64,000 bases of DNA from Syngnathus acus (taxonomy: Eukaryota > Chordata > Actinopteri > Syngnathiformes > Syngnathidae): NCBI RefSeq assembly GCF_901709675.1, contig NC_051103.1, positions 2,651,501 through 2,715,500 on the forward strand, in the 5' to 3' direction. Positions within the stretch are counted from its first letter, which is position 1, and each line of letters starts with the position of its first letter. Below, piece after piece: positions 1 to 14,599 of this stretch. Made by a program: the position numbers and the translations under genes. Under the pieces are notes generated by a model. The model made no database searches. It saw only the letters and a program-made list of their open reading frames with translations, and was not told the origin of the DNA.

Positions 1-2289
1 TATTCCAACTGCAATCCCCCTACCGAAAAGTTTTTGTTTGCCTGGGATGAAAAAATGTGACCCGGCAAGAGTTGAGTTCATCGCGGTACAATCATTTGGA
101 GAACTCCGTTGTCTTTCACTTCATCAGAGACAATTGAGTCATTCAGGGGGGAGAGAAGGGTGGGCTGATTGGGGTGAAAAGGGGGCGGGGGGGACAATCT
201 GGGTGGTTCTTACAAGGTGGGGGGTTGTCTGAGGGGTTGAGCGACAGCGGAGACCAGAGAGTTATCCTGGAACTCGCCAGCAATTTGTCACTTGGGAATG
301 GCTCTTGAGTTACTCGGGAGGCCCCCTCATAGCGGGAGAGTTTTCAGGTCGCGGCGGAGTGGGCGGGGGCTTGGGACCAGCAGCGAGGGGTCAGAGGTTG
401 TGGCCTACTCAAGCCCAGGCTGTGTGTCCGTTGATGGAGGGAAGAAGGGGGGGCCGAGGACGGTGGGGGTGTTGCTCGGAAAAGACGTCGCTTGCCAAGG
501 CTCCCTTTTCTTGGCAAAGCTGCAGGAGACATTGCACAGGGCCAGCTGAAGTGGGGCCACTTGTTAGCCCCCCACCCCCACCCCACTCGACCCACTGCCA
601 CTCTTGTCACCTTCACGCTCCCTCGGAATGTTCCCTTCCTACAGCTGAGTTGACGTATTTGTGCGCATAGACTCGTCTTTGAGCGAGTTGGCTCGTTGCC
701 GCTGTACGGCGGCACTTCTGCCAAATTGGACCCGGCAGATCCGCTCGGTCAACTAAAGCAAGTTACGTTCAGGGTTTTACGTTTCTGACCCCACATCGCT
801 GAGAATCTGAACTATCGAGAGGCTCTAACGCACTTTTTAATGACTTCTAGAAAGATACAATCCACCCCAAAAAATGTGATCTAGCAAGGGAGTGAATGCC
901 GAACAGCAATGAAATTCAAGTGCTTCAGACATGCACGCACTTTGGAAAACAGATAGGCGCAAAATCTATTTACGTAACTTGTAATCTGATAATTGTGAAT
1001 GTTTAGGATAGACAACTAATGTTTTCATGAGCCAGCTAATGTTTGTAACGTTGTTGCTCGGTGAAGGCAGACTAGCAGGAAAGCCTCACAAACACTTTTG
1101 AGAAAAGTCGGACAAATTAATTGGGGGAAATTTCGTTTTATTTGGAAAGACTGGTTAATGAGACATGTTCTCCGACCGCGCATCCAACATGGCGGCTTTT
1201 TTCCTCTCGGCCCGTCGTGACAATTAACACCCGTTGCGTTGGGGGTCCATAAATCCTCAACTCAGGTTTTTACAACTGTTCTTTTTTTCCCCCCACATAT
1301 AAACAAGCATAAAAAAGCACTAAAATCTGTCTCGTGGTTCTAAATGAGTAGTGGAGAAACACCAGGCAGCCCCCCCACCCTCCCCCTTGCAGGGGTTGTA
1401 ACCGTGGTCATGGAGTCAATAACTCCCTCCAGCGTCGACCACTGGCAGGCACCCCGCGGTGAACTCTCCGCTAATTACCACTGATTTAGACACAGTCTCG
1501 GGAAGGGTCGTGACACGCGCTCTCCGACCAGCGCCGACTCAAACGCACACACATACACGCACGGACATGCATGCAAAGCAGCGGCCACCCAAAAGAGGTT
1601 TAGCGCACCAAAAAGGTAGGAAGAGTCGCTCCGATAGCATCTCTACCTCGAGCTAATTTCCCCATGTGGATGTCAGATGGTGGGAATATAGCCGACAAAA
1701 AAGCCAATGTGCTAAACCAAACAGAAAGGTTCTCTTCTAGTCATAAAGTCAGTGATCTTCTTGTTTTTAGCCCAAATCAAACTTTTTTTTTTGGAGTATC
1801 AATAAAGAAGTAGTTGTTTGACTTTGTCACATTTCAAAGAAAGCGACGGAACCTAAAACCTATAAATTTTTTGTCTTCCAGGAAAAGCCACGACGTGCAT
1901 TTTGACAAACGTTCGTTCCTGCTTATCTGTTTTTTGTGACATGGGTGGGGGGGGGGGGCGAGCGAGAGCGAAAACGGTCCGATACGGGCCGAGTCAATCA
2001 TTTACGGGAGCCGTCAGGAGGTCTAGCCTGGTGAGACGCCATGCTCGCACCTCTTTACGGCTCCCAATAAAAGACATGAGGTCACCGGCGAGCCGCTAAC
2101 CGTGCAACGCCGCCGGAAGCGCCGCGGCTAGCTTCAGTTGAGCCGGAATCATGCCATCCATCCATCCATCCATCCATCCACCCTGCATGTTTTTGAGTTT
2201 GCAAATGTCCTGTCTTTTTTCTGTTTGGCATTGTTAACATGTTTTGTTCCCTTCTTTGCGTTTGTCTTTCCTTTCTTTCTTCCATCCAG
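1..2289 (+). other. tcf7l2 intron upstream of the first visible exon
   Basis: No exon is recognised here. The mammalian alternative exon that can precede YLQMKW (coding an LHFQSG-type segment) was looked for and not found, so it is further upstream or absent. The stretch holds a G-rich strand at 146-237, an AT-rich middle part (about 780-1350) and a short CATC repeat near the 3' end. Confidence 0.7.
2154..2181. repeat. (CATC)n tetranucleotide microsatellite
   Basis: About six tandem copies of CATC/ATCC sit a little over 100 bases upstream of the exon at 2290. This is a simple repeat of a kind common in fish genomes. Confidence 0.9.
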
Positions 2290-2391
2290 TACCTCCAGAT
2301 GAAATGGCCCCTGCTAGATGTTCAACCAGGAGGTCTTCAGAGTAGACAAGCACTTAAAGATGCCAGGTCCCCGTCGCCGGCGCACATCGTT
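2290..2391 (+). CDS. tcf7l2: tcf7l2 exon, YLQMKWPLLDV segment
   Basis: This is a 102-nt phase-0 exon coding 34 residues, from YLQMKWPLLDV to SRQALKDARSPSPAHIV. The segment is highly conserved in TCF7L2 and lies between the beta-catenin-binding N terminus and the Groucho/TLE-interaction region. The acceptor is CCATCCAG and the donor GTT|GTAAGT. The QAGSL-type stretch of mammals reads QPGGL here. The exon is followed by the largest intron in the window, 26.5 kb. By comparison with mammals this is the exon usually numbered 5. Confidence 0.95.
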
Positions 2392-2927
2392 GTAAGTAGA
2401 AACTGTTTTTTGTTTTCTTCCCCCTCTCCCGGCGGTTCTTTAACCCGCAAAACAAAATTGTTTTTCATACGTGGCGGGCCGAAGAGCATTTCGGGCAAAT
2501 CCCGAGCCTCCTTTTGTGCGGCGAGGCGTCTTGAAATAGGCTGTCAAAAGTTGTGTGGCAGACAAAGCCAACGCTCACAAAAGAAAAGCAGCGGCCCAGG
2601 TCGCTCCTTCGCTTCCGTCGTTATTTTTAAACCCGCCGCTTCAGCGGGGCCCCTTTTTCTTGCGCGGTTATTTTAGGAGTCGCTGTAAATGAGTCCTCAA
2701 ACCGGTCGTGGGCAGGTAAATAGCGGCGCCTGTTATTTTCCTTGAAAATGACTCGGTGACGTGACATCTTGCCACGCAACCTCCGGAGTTTGGAAATCAA
2801 GTTTTGCTTGTAGCTGCAACTTTTATTTACACTTCTATTTTTATCATGGCAAAATATGGCCGCCATTTTGTTTGCGCTTGAAATCCTACGAGTCTGCTCA
2901 ACTATTTATACTGATTAGCATTTTGCG

Positions 2928-2977
2928 ATGACGAATTTTTGCTGTTGACGAATTTTTTGCTGTTGACGAATTTTTGC
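2928..2977. repeat. Three tandem copies of a 17-18-nt unit
   Basis: The unit TGACGAATTTTTGCTGT occurs three times in direct tandem, with a one-base length difference in the T run. It looks like a short local tandem duplication. No function is apparent. Confidence 0.8.
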
Positions 2978-5900
2978 TCAATGTCAATCTTTGCCATTTG
3001 CAGATTTTTAGTGTTTACAAATTTTTGCCGGATGTTCCCCTATTTGTGGCGCTTTGCTGTTAGCTTTAGCTCAGCTAATGAAGTTGAGCCAGTCCAGTTG
3101 TGAAGGTGTCTTTGTTTGCGCGAGAAAAACTCTTGAACTTGCTGATAAATAACTCAGTAGGTTCATTTTTTTTTTTTTCTTCTCCACGTTCTTTTCCCCT
3201 TCAGCGCACAGGCCGCAAAGCTCCGAGGCATTGCAGCATCGCGCTCGCTCGCGAAAGCACGCACGCAGACAAGTTGCTGTTAGCGCGCGTGATGAAATTG
3301 AAGGTGAAACGCAGCTTGTATTGTTGGCGCTCCTTCTTTCCTCCTGCTCCGGCGTCCACCGCTTGACTGCGAAGGAGGTGCGATTGAATGTTTCCTCAGT
3401 TTGCATCATACCGACTGTGTTGCATTAAGAAAAAAGAGGGGGGTGGGGAAGCCAAAAAAAAAAAAAACAACTCGACGGATTCCCGTGGACAGCGAGCCAA
3501 TGTTAGCCCCGCCCGTGTCACTCAATCAATCATTTTTCTGATAACTTAGTGTTAGGCTCAATGTTATTACACAGGGAAAGTGGGCGTGGCTAACTACCTC
3601 ACATCCTGATTGGCCGCAGTTGCTTAATTTGCCGCTCTCAGAATTGGGGCATGAGCCCGAACGCTCGCACGCTCGCCCGCATCAACGTCTCAAGAGCCAA
3701 CAATGTGGCCATTGTCTCGCCGGCTTTCATTGGCAGCGGGGGACGGCGCGAGTGTTAACCATTTCCCCGCCGTGCCTCAGCAACTGTGTCATTGTGGCAA
3801 AAAAAAGCCTCAGGGGACGGGCCGCTTGTACGATAATTAGCGCAGAGGAAGTGATGGAATCTCGACAATTTTTACGGTCACGTAGCTGCTTTGCTAGCTT
3901 CACGACAGAATGAATAGTCGGCGGGTGGAATTCATCTTCCCCTCCGGATCGCGCGCGGCCCGGCGAGATCTTTTCGCTCCCGACGACGTTTGCTCAAGGG
4001 ATCACGGGGTTGATGTCATCAGACGCCACGTCGGGCCCGAGGCTGTTGTCTGGACGGCCTCTTGTTTCCGCAGACACTGTTGACTCTGTCAACAAGATAA
4101 CAATGACTCAAAGAGTCACGCTGATCCTTTAATGGACGCTTGCAATCGAGGACCGGTTTCCGAGAGGCCCGCTTCGGGAAAAAACATCTTGGGAATGAGT
4201 TCTTGATTCTTCCACAACATACTTGAGGAGTTGTATGTATTTGTGCGTGTACACATGATGGCAACGGAAACAGACCGAGGTGCAGCATATTGATTTCTCG
4301 AGAGCCAGCCAGAAAAGGGCAGGGAACTTTGCCGAGGAGAAGCAACCTAACCTTATGCGCACTGACCAGCTCGGCCGCCCGAAAGCAATCCGACAAGTTG
4401 CTTTCTCGGCGCTGAGATCACCGGCTTCTATTTGCACTCGCGCTTAACCCCCCGAGGGCCGGCCGAGATAACTCGCAGCAGCAGCTGCACGTTCGGAGAG
4501 CCCCGTTGGGAAAAAGCAAATGAATTTGGATCGGCGCCCTCCAATCATTGAACGCATTTTACCCGATTTTTAATGGCCATGTTTTTGTTAGTCATGAAGG
4601 GCAATTTGTGGATTTAGTTTTTTTTCCCCTCTCCACCAAATTCCGGCAGGAGCCGGCCGGCCTCATCTTCTCCCCTCAGAAAGCTTGCAAAACGTCGGCA
4701 ATGTACTAAAGAGTGTAATATTGTTTTAACAAGCAGCCAGCCAGTCGGAACAGCGGCGTAAGCGGCAACCGGCGCGCAAAGGCCCTAATAACCCACTCGG
4801 ACATGAGGCGGCCGAGTCCGCCGAGACGAGCTCGTGGGTTTGAAATCAAGGGGATGGCGGATTTTCCTGGGAGGACGCCTCGCTTTTGCATATGTGTGTG
4901 TGCGTGCGTGTGGAGCTGATATAATTGTGTGACTTGGGACCGTCCATCTTTGCCTTTCAGGGGCCCTTCTGCTGGGAATTCCCTGGACAGTCAGATCTGA
5001 GCCTTCACCAATTTCATTTGGTGAGAGACCTTTGAATTCCCAAAAAATATCATGCCAGATTTTTCTGGGGGTGGGAGGGGGGGGTTGATTACGCACCACA
5101 TAAATTAACACCTGCTAATTGATGAATTGAAAAAAAAAAAGATCCATTTTAATGAATGATAGCTTGGGATCATGGTGATAATCAGACTGTTTGTGCTTGC
5201 TGCTGCTTTCCTGTCGCTTTGCTGCTCGTCGGCCTCTGTCAGCTTTTTTGCTAACCAAACTAAGTCTTTTCTCTTTCTTGTTTTTTGCCCCTCCTTCTAC
5301 TCACGCTTTTTTTGTCCGCTACTTATCCGGCCGGCCTGGGTGATCTTGCTGAGCCATTGTGCTTTAATTTTCTTGTCGTGTGTCTTCATATCACACTTGT
5401 GACATGTTTTTTGCCCAAATCTTCTCCTGCTTGATGCTCCTCTGAACCAGGGCAGGTTCTGAGGTGCCGTTTTCATCAAATGACGTCGAGAAGTGGAGAT
5501 ACTTGTTGAGCCTCGGGGTCTGTAAAGAAAACAAAGCACCCCAAAAACTTGACTTGTGAGCAAATAATAGATGGCTTGCTGGATGGCTATTTAATGAAGC
5601 GCACCCTGCTACCATATAATTGCCACTTTGTCTGGCACCTTGTTTTACGCATCTCTGCACGTTTGCGCCGTTGAAATAGATCCGCTTACAGCCTCCCGGG
5701 GCTGCGACATATTCCACGGGGCCGGGCTGGGGCTTTCCACATCGCAACAACACGTCGCCGATGTCGAGTCCTCTGAGCGGTTTGCAAACATGTTCGAGCT
5801 GGGTGGGAACCTCCTCCACGCCCACTTGTTTAAAAATGGATTTGACGAATCAAAACAGAAACAAAGTCAAAAAAGGTGGCCAATTAATGTCATTTCTGAT

Positions 5901-8900
5901 TAGGTAATGACATCCTTGATGGCTCAAAGGTAAAATCTTAAAGCGGCGTTGCCCCGGGACTTCCTCTCGAAGCTCTTGACAAACTCGTTGACTCAGCCCA
6001 CTCTTGACTGTAAATACGACGAGCCTTTAAAGACGCGAGCTGTACTCGAGACGAGCCAAAAGGAATTGTTGCTTTTCACCAAGCTCTCTCTCATGCGATG
6101 TCTTTGCTCGAACTTGTTTGACGAGGTCTGGCAGGATCACGTTTGGGTGCGCCCGCCTGCCCGTCGGTGTCGCGCTTTTTCACGTCCGGAGTTTCAGATG
6201 ACAGCTCGTCAGACGGAGGTCAAGTGTCAGGCGTCACATGTCACGGTCTACGACGACTTGAACTCGTTTCACCCCTGCGGCGGCGGCGGAGCTAAGTAGG
6301 CTTCGGAAGAATGCGCTAATCACGCTTTACTCACTGCATCAACAATTAGGGTCAAAGTTTAGAAGTAGCATCAATAATCCAATCTATTGCTGACCAACTG
6401 TACAGTGGCGTTCTTTTTCAGTGACCCCCTCCGCCCCTCCCCTTCCCCAAATTTTGGCAGAGCAGCGGTCGCTGAGTGACAACGGCTGGCTGCGCTACTG
6501 TATTACACCGAAGGCCGTTTCACTGGGAAACTTGTTTTGACACAACTCCAGGTGTCTCATTGTTGCCTCTGCCACGGTTCAACAGATTTACCAATTAGCA
6601 CTGGGCTGAGGCCACGGGAAGGAGGAGGAGGAGGACGAGGGAATACAACGGGAGACGGACGGCGGGGGCCACCGCGCTAGATGGGGGGACAACGATTAGG
6701 GCTGCAGTGATGGAATGAGGTCCCCAAAAAAGCCACAAAAACATCTGACAAAATCACACAAATGGAAAATAGACTAAAGAGATTAAAAGAAAAAAAATTA
6801 TTTTAGGCCCAGAAAAAATTGACAAGATGAAAAAATGTATTAGATGAAACAGAATATGAGAGAAAAATGAGGAAATAATATAAAATAGAAATAAATAATA
6901 GAAAAAAAAAATTCAAATAGAAAGGAGTACAAAAATGCAATGTGATTAAAATGAATTCAAGAATTTGGCAAATTTATTTTTACCCAAAAGTATTTGACAA
7001 ACTATTATGAGAAACATATTTCGAAAGCGTCCCCCTCCAAAAGTTTTTTTTTTTCTTCCAACAAGCAACCTCTGTGACGATTTCAACCTTTAAACGCCGT
7101 TCCTAACCGCCAGACATTTTCTGCAACTTATCGATAAAGTGTATGCTGTTGTGTGGGCTTAATCACATTTCCGCGCTCTTTGTCATTGCCACGACATGCG
7201 CGCTCCCACTTCCGTGAAAGTTTCGAGACGAGAACCTTTTGAGAAGTAGGTGAATGCAGTTTTGCCTTTCATAAGATGCGTGTGAAGCCGCACAGACGCA
7301 AACAAGTAAGGCGTGCGCGCACAAACAAAAGCGAGACGAGCTTCATTGTGACCATGAAGCGAGACCAGGGCCTGGCCAACAATGCTTGTGTCAGGCATTC
7401 AGGGACAAATAAAAAGAAACATACCGCTTAATGTCGAGAAGTGCGTCAATTGTGCGAATCAATTCCGAGCGTTCGGGGGTCAGAGTTCTTCTTCGGTGGT
7501 GGAATTTGCGGCTTGATGTATTATTGATGTATTGTCAACTTATAATTGCATTGGATGTCTTGCCGGTGTCACACTAGCGCTTTTACTTTTTTTGTTTTTG
7601 TTTCTCCCAAACTTTGAACCGCAGTGATGCGTGATTGGTGGCGGCCCAGACAAGAAAAGTATTTGAATTCCCTGAGGAACAATTTCAAGTTTTGGATGAA
7701 TACACGGTGGCAGTCAAATTTGTACGCTGCTCCGGAACGTCGAGTGATTCCAGAGAGCACTTAAGCCGCCCGCCAGGCCAGCGAGTCTTGTTTGCAGGTC
7801 GTGGACGCTCATTTCGCTTCGTCACAATTCTCTCAGGTTGGCCGGGTCAGACAGAACCAGACTAAAGCTCCCCCAATTTATTTGATTTTTGTACCGCGCC
7901 TGGACTCCGTCGGATTTGTACGACTCTCGTTTTGGTGTTTGTTTTGTCGCCGCGTGTGCGTTTATTTTCCCTAATGCTCAGTCTTCCGAGTCGACGTCGG
8001 AGTGGCGGGCTTTTGTTTTGGAAGGAATTTGATAGGAGGTGTCGTTTGCTCTTAGCGTGCTTCCCCCTTTTGCTGCCCTAGAAGTTTTGTCCACTTGAGC
8101 GAGACAGGTGATGATGATGTGATCAGACAGCGTACGCATACCTGTGCAGGTGCGCACATGCTCGCCTAGTTACTCACCCATAACCTACCGGTGTTATCGC
8201 CACAAATTTGCCCGTGGGAGCGGCGCCAGTCGAAACATTAAAAATGCTCGGCCAAATGTTAAGCTACCGTTGCGAACGTCAACAAAGGTTGCATGAAAAA
8301 AAAAATAAAAAATTCAACCAAAAATATTTGATGAAAAATCAAATCTATACCTTGTGCACAAGTTAATATTTCAAAATTAGAAACATCAGATGAAAAATAC
8401 AAAATGATGAGATGAAAATATGACATAGCATAGAATAGTCTGACAAATGTCACACATGCTCAGGTAGTTCTTTGTCTAAAAGGGACAACTTGAAGATCCT
8501 GTTAAAAAAACAAAACAAAAAAAAAAACTGACAAGGAAAAGCTTTCAGCGGGAGGCGAGCATGACGGGGTGAAAAGGAGAAGTGGATTTGGCGAGATTAA
8601 GGGGGGATCATCGTGCTTGATGGCTCAATCCTGACGGCATATCGGGGGGGAGACGTCCAAACTAATAACGGCAGAGCGGCCAAAGATGGCCACGGACGGC
8701 TACAAACCAGGCCTAGCGTCCCTTCATTAGCGATATTAGCCGCATTCGTATGTCTCGTTAACATTTTTCTAGTTAGCCCAGCTGCGCCTAGGCACTACTT
8801 TGCGTGACAGATATTGAAATCAAAAGCCCCGGCGGTGTGATTGGCGCTTGACAGGAGCCGCCTTTCCCTCGGCGGGCTCATTAACGACGATGACGTTGAA

Positions 8901-11900
8901 TTTACAGACAATCCTCGTGCTCCTCAAGATAATCTATCATGTCTTTTTTTGTGTCATTGGAACGTTTCTCCATCTTGCGTCGGAACAAGTTGAAATTCTT
9001 TGGAGGGGGGGGCGGATCTGGAGCCACCCGGGAATAACGATGCTTCCTTCGAGCGTGACTTTCCTTCGGCTTTGTTGCCGCAATTTAGCCTCACTCTTGT
9101 TTTCTGTTTTATTTTTTTTTCTCTCTGCCCGCATTTGTAATGTCTCATTGTTACTCGACATTGCGCCTTGAGATGATTTTATGACACGTTGGACTTGGCC
9201 AGCTTGGAGTTGTGCTTCTGTGTACAATATTTAGAATTAGAAATTGATTTGAAAGTTAGGGTCAGCTTAAGAGTTACCAAAAGTGTTGAGAAGAACCCGG
9301 ACAAATCTGTTGATTCTTGAAACTTCCGGAAGAAGTTGCGGTTTGGAGTCAAGGTAGGCTTGCAGTGAGGTTCTCGGCGTTTGATTCCAAAATACTCAAT
9401 GGGAGTTTGGCGCATTTCAGAATCTCCTGGGCTGCCTCCATCCGAGGAATTGATGAGCCGGCCAGATGAGCGTGCTCGACAAGCTCCCTTTGGCCGCCGT
9501 CGCTAATGCGAAGCACATGCCGGCCCGTCGAGCATCTGCGCACCTGTTGAAGCGCTCTTTGGCCTGAGGCGGGCCGGCCGGAACCGGGTTCAAGCCGGAA
9601 CGCTTGTAATCCTCCTTGACAGAATGGCGTCCTTGTGTTTGGCCAGGCGTTAGCGCGTGTCACGAGCGCGCGTTGCTCTTCCTGCGCTCTGCATGCTAAT
9701 GGACGTGTTTGTGTTTAGTCACCTGGCCCGCTGCCACCGAGGCCCTCCAGACCTTCTGGTTCCGGACAAAATGCGGCACCAGCCCTCACTAGTCACTCCC
9801 TTACCTGCTCTGGCGTCTATGGCGTGTCGACGAGCCTCTCCCGCCGTTTTAATTGCGTCTCATCGGCGCTGATGGCTGCAAACTAGAACATGAAAGGCTC
9901 CAGCCTTCTACACGTCGCCCCAGCCGGCTTCAGAGAGCCTAAAAAGGCGATCGGTGTGCCGCTGCGAGTTCCCTGCCGGAACGAGTTTGATGGGCTAATT
10001 GTAGCCCCCAGTGGACCAGCAACGCACATCACAGCAAAAAAAAATTAAAAAATGCACCTTTGGATGGACGTGCCTTTGATTCTGTCCTTCGATATACAGC
10101 CGTGCCGTATTTCTATAAATCGTTTTTGTTTTGTTACTTGAGTCGCGTAGGCCTTCCGGTGACACTTTCTCCGTCTGGGCCATTGGACAACAGGAATCTC
10201 ACCCGTCCGCGATTCCTTTATGGTCAGTGCATCTAATAGGCCCTGCAGACCTTTTTGGCAAACAATGCAACGCGCAACACAAAGCGGCCTAAAGAAAGCC
10301 TCTGCCTGTCCGTCCGTCCGTCTTTTGCGTTTGTTTTCCTTGTTTTTTTTTCTTTTTGCATCAAAAAGAAATCAATACCCAAAACTTCTGAGTGCGCGTA
10401 TCAGTTTATCCTCCCGTCTCTCTTTAGCGTCATGCCACGGGAGAGAAAAAAGGAGGGGGAGGGCACAAGGAGATGACACCGGCTCGGAAAGCCGGGAGAA
10501 AATCGATCGGAGGGAACTCGCTCCCGTCCATGGAAACGGCGCTACGGGAAGGCAAAAGAGTTGCGATGGTGAAAAAAACGTTTGTTTGGGTTTTTTTTTT
10601 TCTTCCCCCCTCCTCCTTTGCTACTACCCAGGGAGAGAACATCTGAACAACATTCTCAAAGAGTTCTTTTGGTGAGGTTGACTTGCGCGCTTAGGCTTTG
10701 TTTCATCCAAGTGTGCACCAGCGCGTGTACAAGTAGCCGGCCGCCTTTGGAAAGACTCCTCGTGGCGTGTTGCGGGCTACTCACTGGACACGCATGCCCT
10801 GCAGGAGGCCGAATTATGAATACAACATGAGTAAACACACACCTACGTACGTGCCATTAAAATAGCGCTCGCCGGGTTTGAAGCAGAAGCAGCCTCCAGC
10901 GCCGAGCACTCGACCGCTGCATCCTGTAAGCCAGGACGTCAACTTCCCGTGATAGGCAAAAATGGAATTTTAATTTGGCGAGTTAATAATGGTCTCAGAT
11001 CTGGGCTAGGACTCTCTTTGTTTTGCGCCGTCTGAACTTTGACCTTTAATAGCTTCTCCTTTATTTGATTGGAATTAGTTTCTTAGCAACCTGAGCACGT
11101 GGCTGCCTCCCGCAGGACTGTCCGGGTACTACACAATTGTTTGCACGATTGGAAATTTACGATTTGAGGAATGTGCTCTAATCAGCTTCATTTTGGAGTG
11201 ATTTGCACGCTAATGTATTCTTGGATGCTTGTAGCGTTGACTTCCGTAATAAAGCCTCTTTCTTCTTTTTTTTTCTTTTTCTTTTTCTCGAGGCAGCTGT
11301 GAACAAAGAGCACAATAGCACGTGCAAGCTCGAACCACAATTCCCAGCCCGAGCCCCCAAATGCCATTCAGTCAGCTGGTAGAGTGACGGTATGGAATTG
11401 CCTGCTGCGTGGGGGGGGGGGTCAGCGTGACTGTTGGCACGGTTGCCACCTCGCCACTCGGATGCGGCGGCGATGCGCCTTCGCCTTTCATATTGTCGCC
11501 GCTTCCTGTTTTGAAGGAGCAAAATTTCCTCGCAGATGAAAAGGCCCGCGCTTTTGAAACGTGTCCAAGCGCAAATGTGAAAAAAAGGGGGAACGACAGC
11601 TGATCTGTAAACATCTCCATCGAGGGGTCGACGGAAAAGGAATTGTGAGGAGGAGGAGGAGGGATGGAAATGATACATTCATTTGCCGTCTTCTTCTTTT
11701 GCGTCTATTTTTTTGTTGTTTTTGATTCGCCGATGAAAGCCAGGCGGCGTTTTTTGTTCGGAGCCAGCTGTATTGCTCTATTCAGGGTGCGGGGGGCACA
11801 GAACCGCACGCGCAGCTTAACCCCCTTCCGAAAAAATGCTTTGTGACATCTGCATCAACGCAGCTCTGCATTCAACGCAGCCGGCGAATATTTATAGAGC

Positions 11901-12394
11901 CGTTTGTTTTGTTTTTTTAACCCCGACGCTCTGATCGCACCCCAAAAAAAAACCTTCAGAGAGGATATTTTTCATCAGCTCTCGCTGGCTGTCACATTTG
12001 TTTAGTGGCCGATCAGCTGCTGGACACCTCCTCCTCCTTTTTGGTCTTCTCTCACTGACCTCTTAACTGGCTCTAATGGAGCCTAATTGTAGCCTTCAGG
12101 CGTCGTCAAAGGAAATGTCGCGAAACAAAGTGTAGCGGGCCGGCCGGTGGCCTCAAATCCAGACCGGGCCGTCGTTTGCAGATAAGGCACAAATTCTGAA
12201 AAGGGGCGGCATCCCATTTCCCCGCTGGCGCAGCTACTGTAAATTAGCACTCCCACGCGCTTGCAGCGGCGCCACCTTGGGGCCGATGGCGAAATCCGGG
12301 AGAGAGGAATGGCCGGCCGCTCGCCATGCGGGCCTTTGCCGGCTCGCTGAGCATTATCGATGGAGAGCTGCAGACGGGACCGAGCCGCTGAAAC

Positions 12395-12417
12395 GTGTGT
12401 GTGTGTGTGTGTGTGTG
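12395..12417. repeat. (GT)n microsatellite
   Basis: About 11 uninterrupted GT units in the large intron. Confidence 0.95.
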
Positions 12418-12810
12418 AATGAAATGCCGGTGACCCCTAAAAGCTGCGACCCGTGAAGAAAAAGGGAGGAGATAATCACACTGAGACGAAGTCTTGGGCC
12501 TCATTTGTTCTCTACCTTGTGAGGTCTTAATCCAGCACAGCCTGCTGCTCTTCATTTTGACAGCACGTTTACCCCCCCCTCTCCCCCCACGGCAATCTGC
12601 AGTGGGTCCTGCGAACCAAAGAAACCCAGCGTGCCTTTTTTTTTTTTTTGCTCAGGCGTGTCATAATGTCCCCATAAAAGACGGCAAGGGTTTCATTTTG
12701 TGTCTTCTCGCAGAAGAGGCATAATTAAGATATACAGTCTACTCAATATATAGACTGAAAATATAGAGGAGCAGACCAGTGGCAGCCTGTGGTTTTCGTC
12801 TTTGGTTCAA

Positions 12811-12816
12811 GTGTGT

Positions 12817-12856
<40 letters not shown>
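12811..12856. repeat. (GT)n microsatellite with one interruption
   Basis: Five GT units, an AT interruption, then about 17 further GT units. Confidence 0.95.
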
Positions 12857-12858
<2 letters not shown>

Positions 12859-14599
12859 TTAGAGCAGCGTGCTATAAAAGGCTAGCGACTCGAGCTTTTC
12901 CCTTTCAGCGTGTCGGGGTCAGCGCCAGCCAAGTGTACACGTATACATGCTTGGATAGAATTGGTTGGACCTGAAAAGGTGTTTTCGTGAGAATTTGTGA
13001 TTTATTTTTTTGTCAGGTTTTATTTTAAATTTGTGATTTTTTTTTTTCTCATTTGGCAATCGAATAGCGATGTTAGTTTGTGCGCATTGTTTTTTTTTTT
13101 TTTAGGAAAACGTAGACAAAAAAGTGGACAATAAAAATGGGAATGCCCTGTCCTAGAGCTCTGCCTATTGTGGCTCTCAGCCAGGACGCATCCCTATGAC
13201 CCCACACGCACATTTTTAGTTCTGCCTCAGTTGTTACAGGGCTTTGTGACTTTCTAATGCTAACTATCCATCAATAGGTGGGCGTCGCCGGTGGCAATGA
13301 AGACGGATTGAATGGGTGGCTCCGTAATTACGGCGGCGGGACCATTGAACGGGCAGCCGCGCGTCGCCGCCGCGTTAGCGCTCGATGGCGAGGTCGGATC
13401 CGCGTCGTGTCGTCCCTAATGGCGAGCGAAAGCGTCCCGTCCCGTCAGTCATCACTCTCGAGCATCCCGCTCTCTCTCGGCAAGTAGCTCCAATTGGCCT
13501 CAAGTGTTTGTTTATAAAACTGGACATGGCAAAAAAAAAAAAAAACATCAGTCGGAGCAATTAACCTCACCTCCGCTCATTAAAAATCTCGGCACACATG
13601 AAAGCGCAAATTTGTCCAAAGTCATTTGCAAAGTTAGGATGTGACCAAATCATCAGACTCCTTGAAGAGAAGGACCTGCAAATCCGTCAACATCTGCGAC
13701 TCCAAAACTTGTTTTTTTTTAAGCTTGTCAATTTGTGGCGTTCTCATTGAAAGTCCATTTGTGCTAATCTGGGAAGGACGCTGCCATAATTGCGCAATTT
13801 CTTTTTTTCATTTTGATATTTAGTCCCGTAATGGCTTAATAGCCCGGAGAGGCGCTCTTGTTTATTCACACACTTTGTTTTTTGCCCCCCTTTGAATAAT
13901 TGCAGTCCAAATAATTACAAATGTGCCATTTGGGCATTTTGGAGTTGATCTCATCTTAAAGCTCGCCCGCTAAGTCTGCTACACGGGCTCACGTTAGAAT
14001 CACCGAATTAAAAGCCAAAACAAACACAAAAAGCAAACTATCCCAAATTGCGTAGCCGAGTCACGCCGACGGTCCATTGGAGGCGAGCAAAACATTTGCG
14101 CTTGTTAAAATGTTTTCTTTGGCCTTTTGTCCGTGCGAGTGTATCGCTGGCGAGCCTTTTGTCTCGTCTTGAGCCCCAAGGCAAACGGTGGCCCGAAATC
14201 TGATTAGGCTCCATTCTAAAGAGCGATATTTTCATCCCGCTGATTCTCGGCACCGCGTCCCAGCATCGGGCCGCTTAATGCCGGGAAAAAGGCCGCTCTT
14301 TTGACAGATAGTAGATACTCCCCCGCGCGGCTTGTTTGGACGTCGGACGTCTTTTCGCCAGCGACGAGACGACCGAGGAAATAAAAAGCATCTAAATAAT
14401 GTCCGCAGATGAGGAATCAATGGGCCGGAGCAATGCGATACGCAGCGCGGGCGTCTTCCCTAAAGTCGCTTTTGTGCGGGCCCCTCGGAGATGTAACTCA
14501 AGCAGAAGGAAGCCGCTGACAATAGCCGCATTTGGACGCCCAAAATAGCCTCGGACTTAAGACGGACGGATGGCTTTATTGAGTTACGCCGTCGTCAGC

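Noticed and set aside
1-2289. Search for the mammalian alternative exon preceding YLQMKW
   Set aside because: No segment with the expected LHFQSG-type coding and splice sites was found; it probably lies left of the window or is absent.
10003-10018. Possible CTCF motif (GCCCCCAGTGG)
   Set aside because: Out of register by one base compared with the core and two mismatches when aligned.
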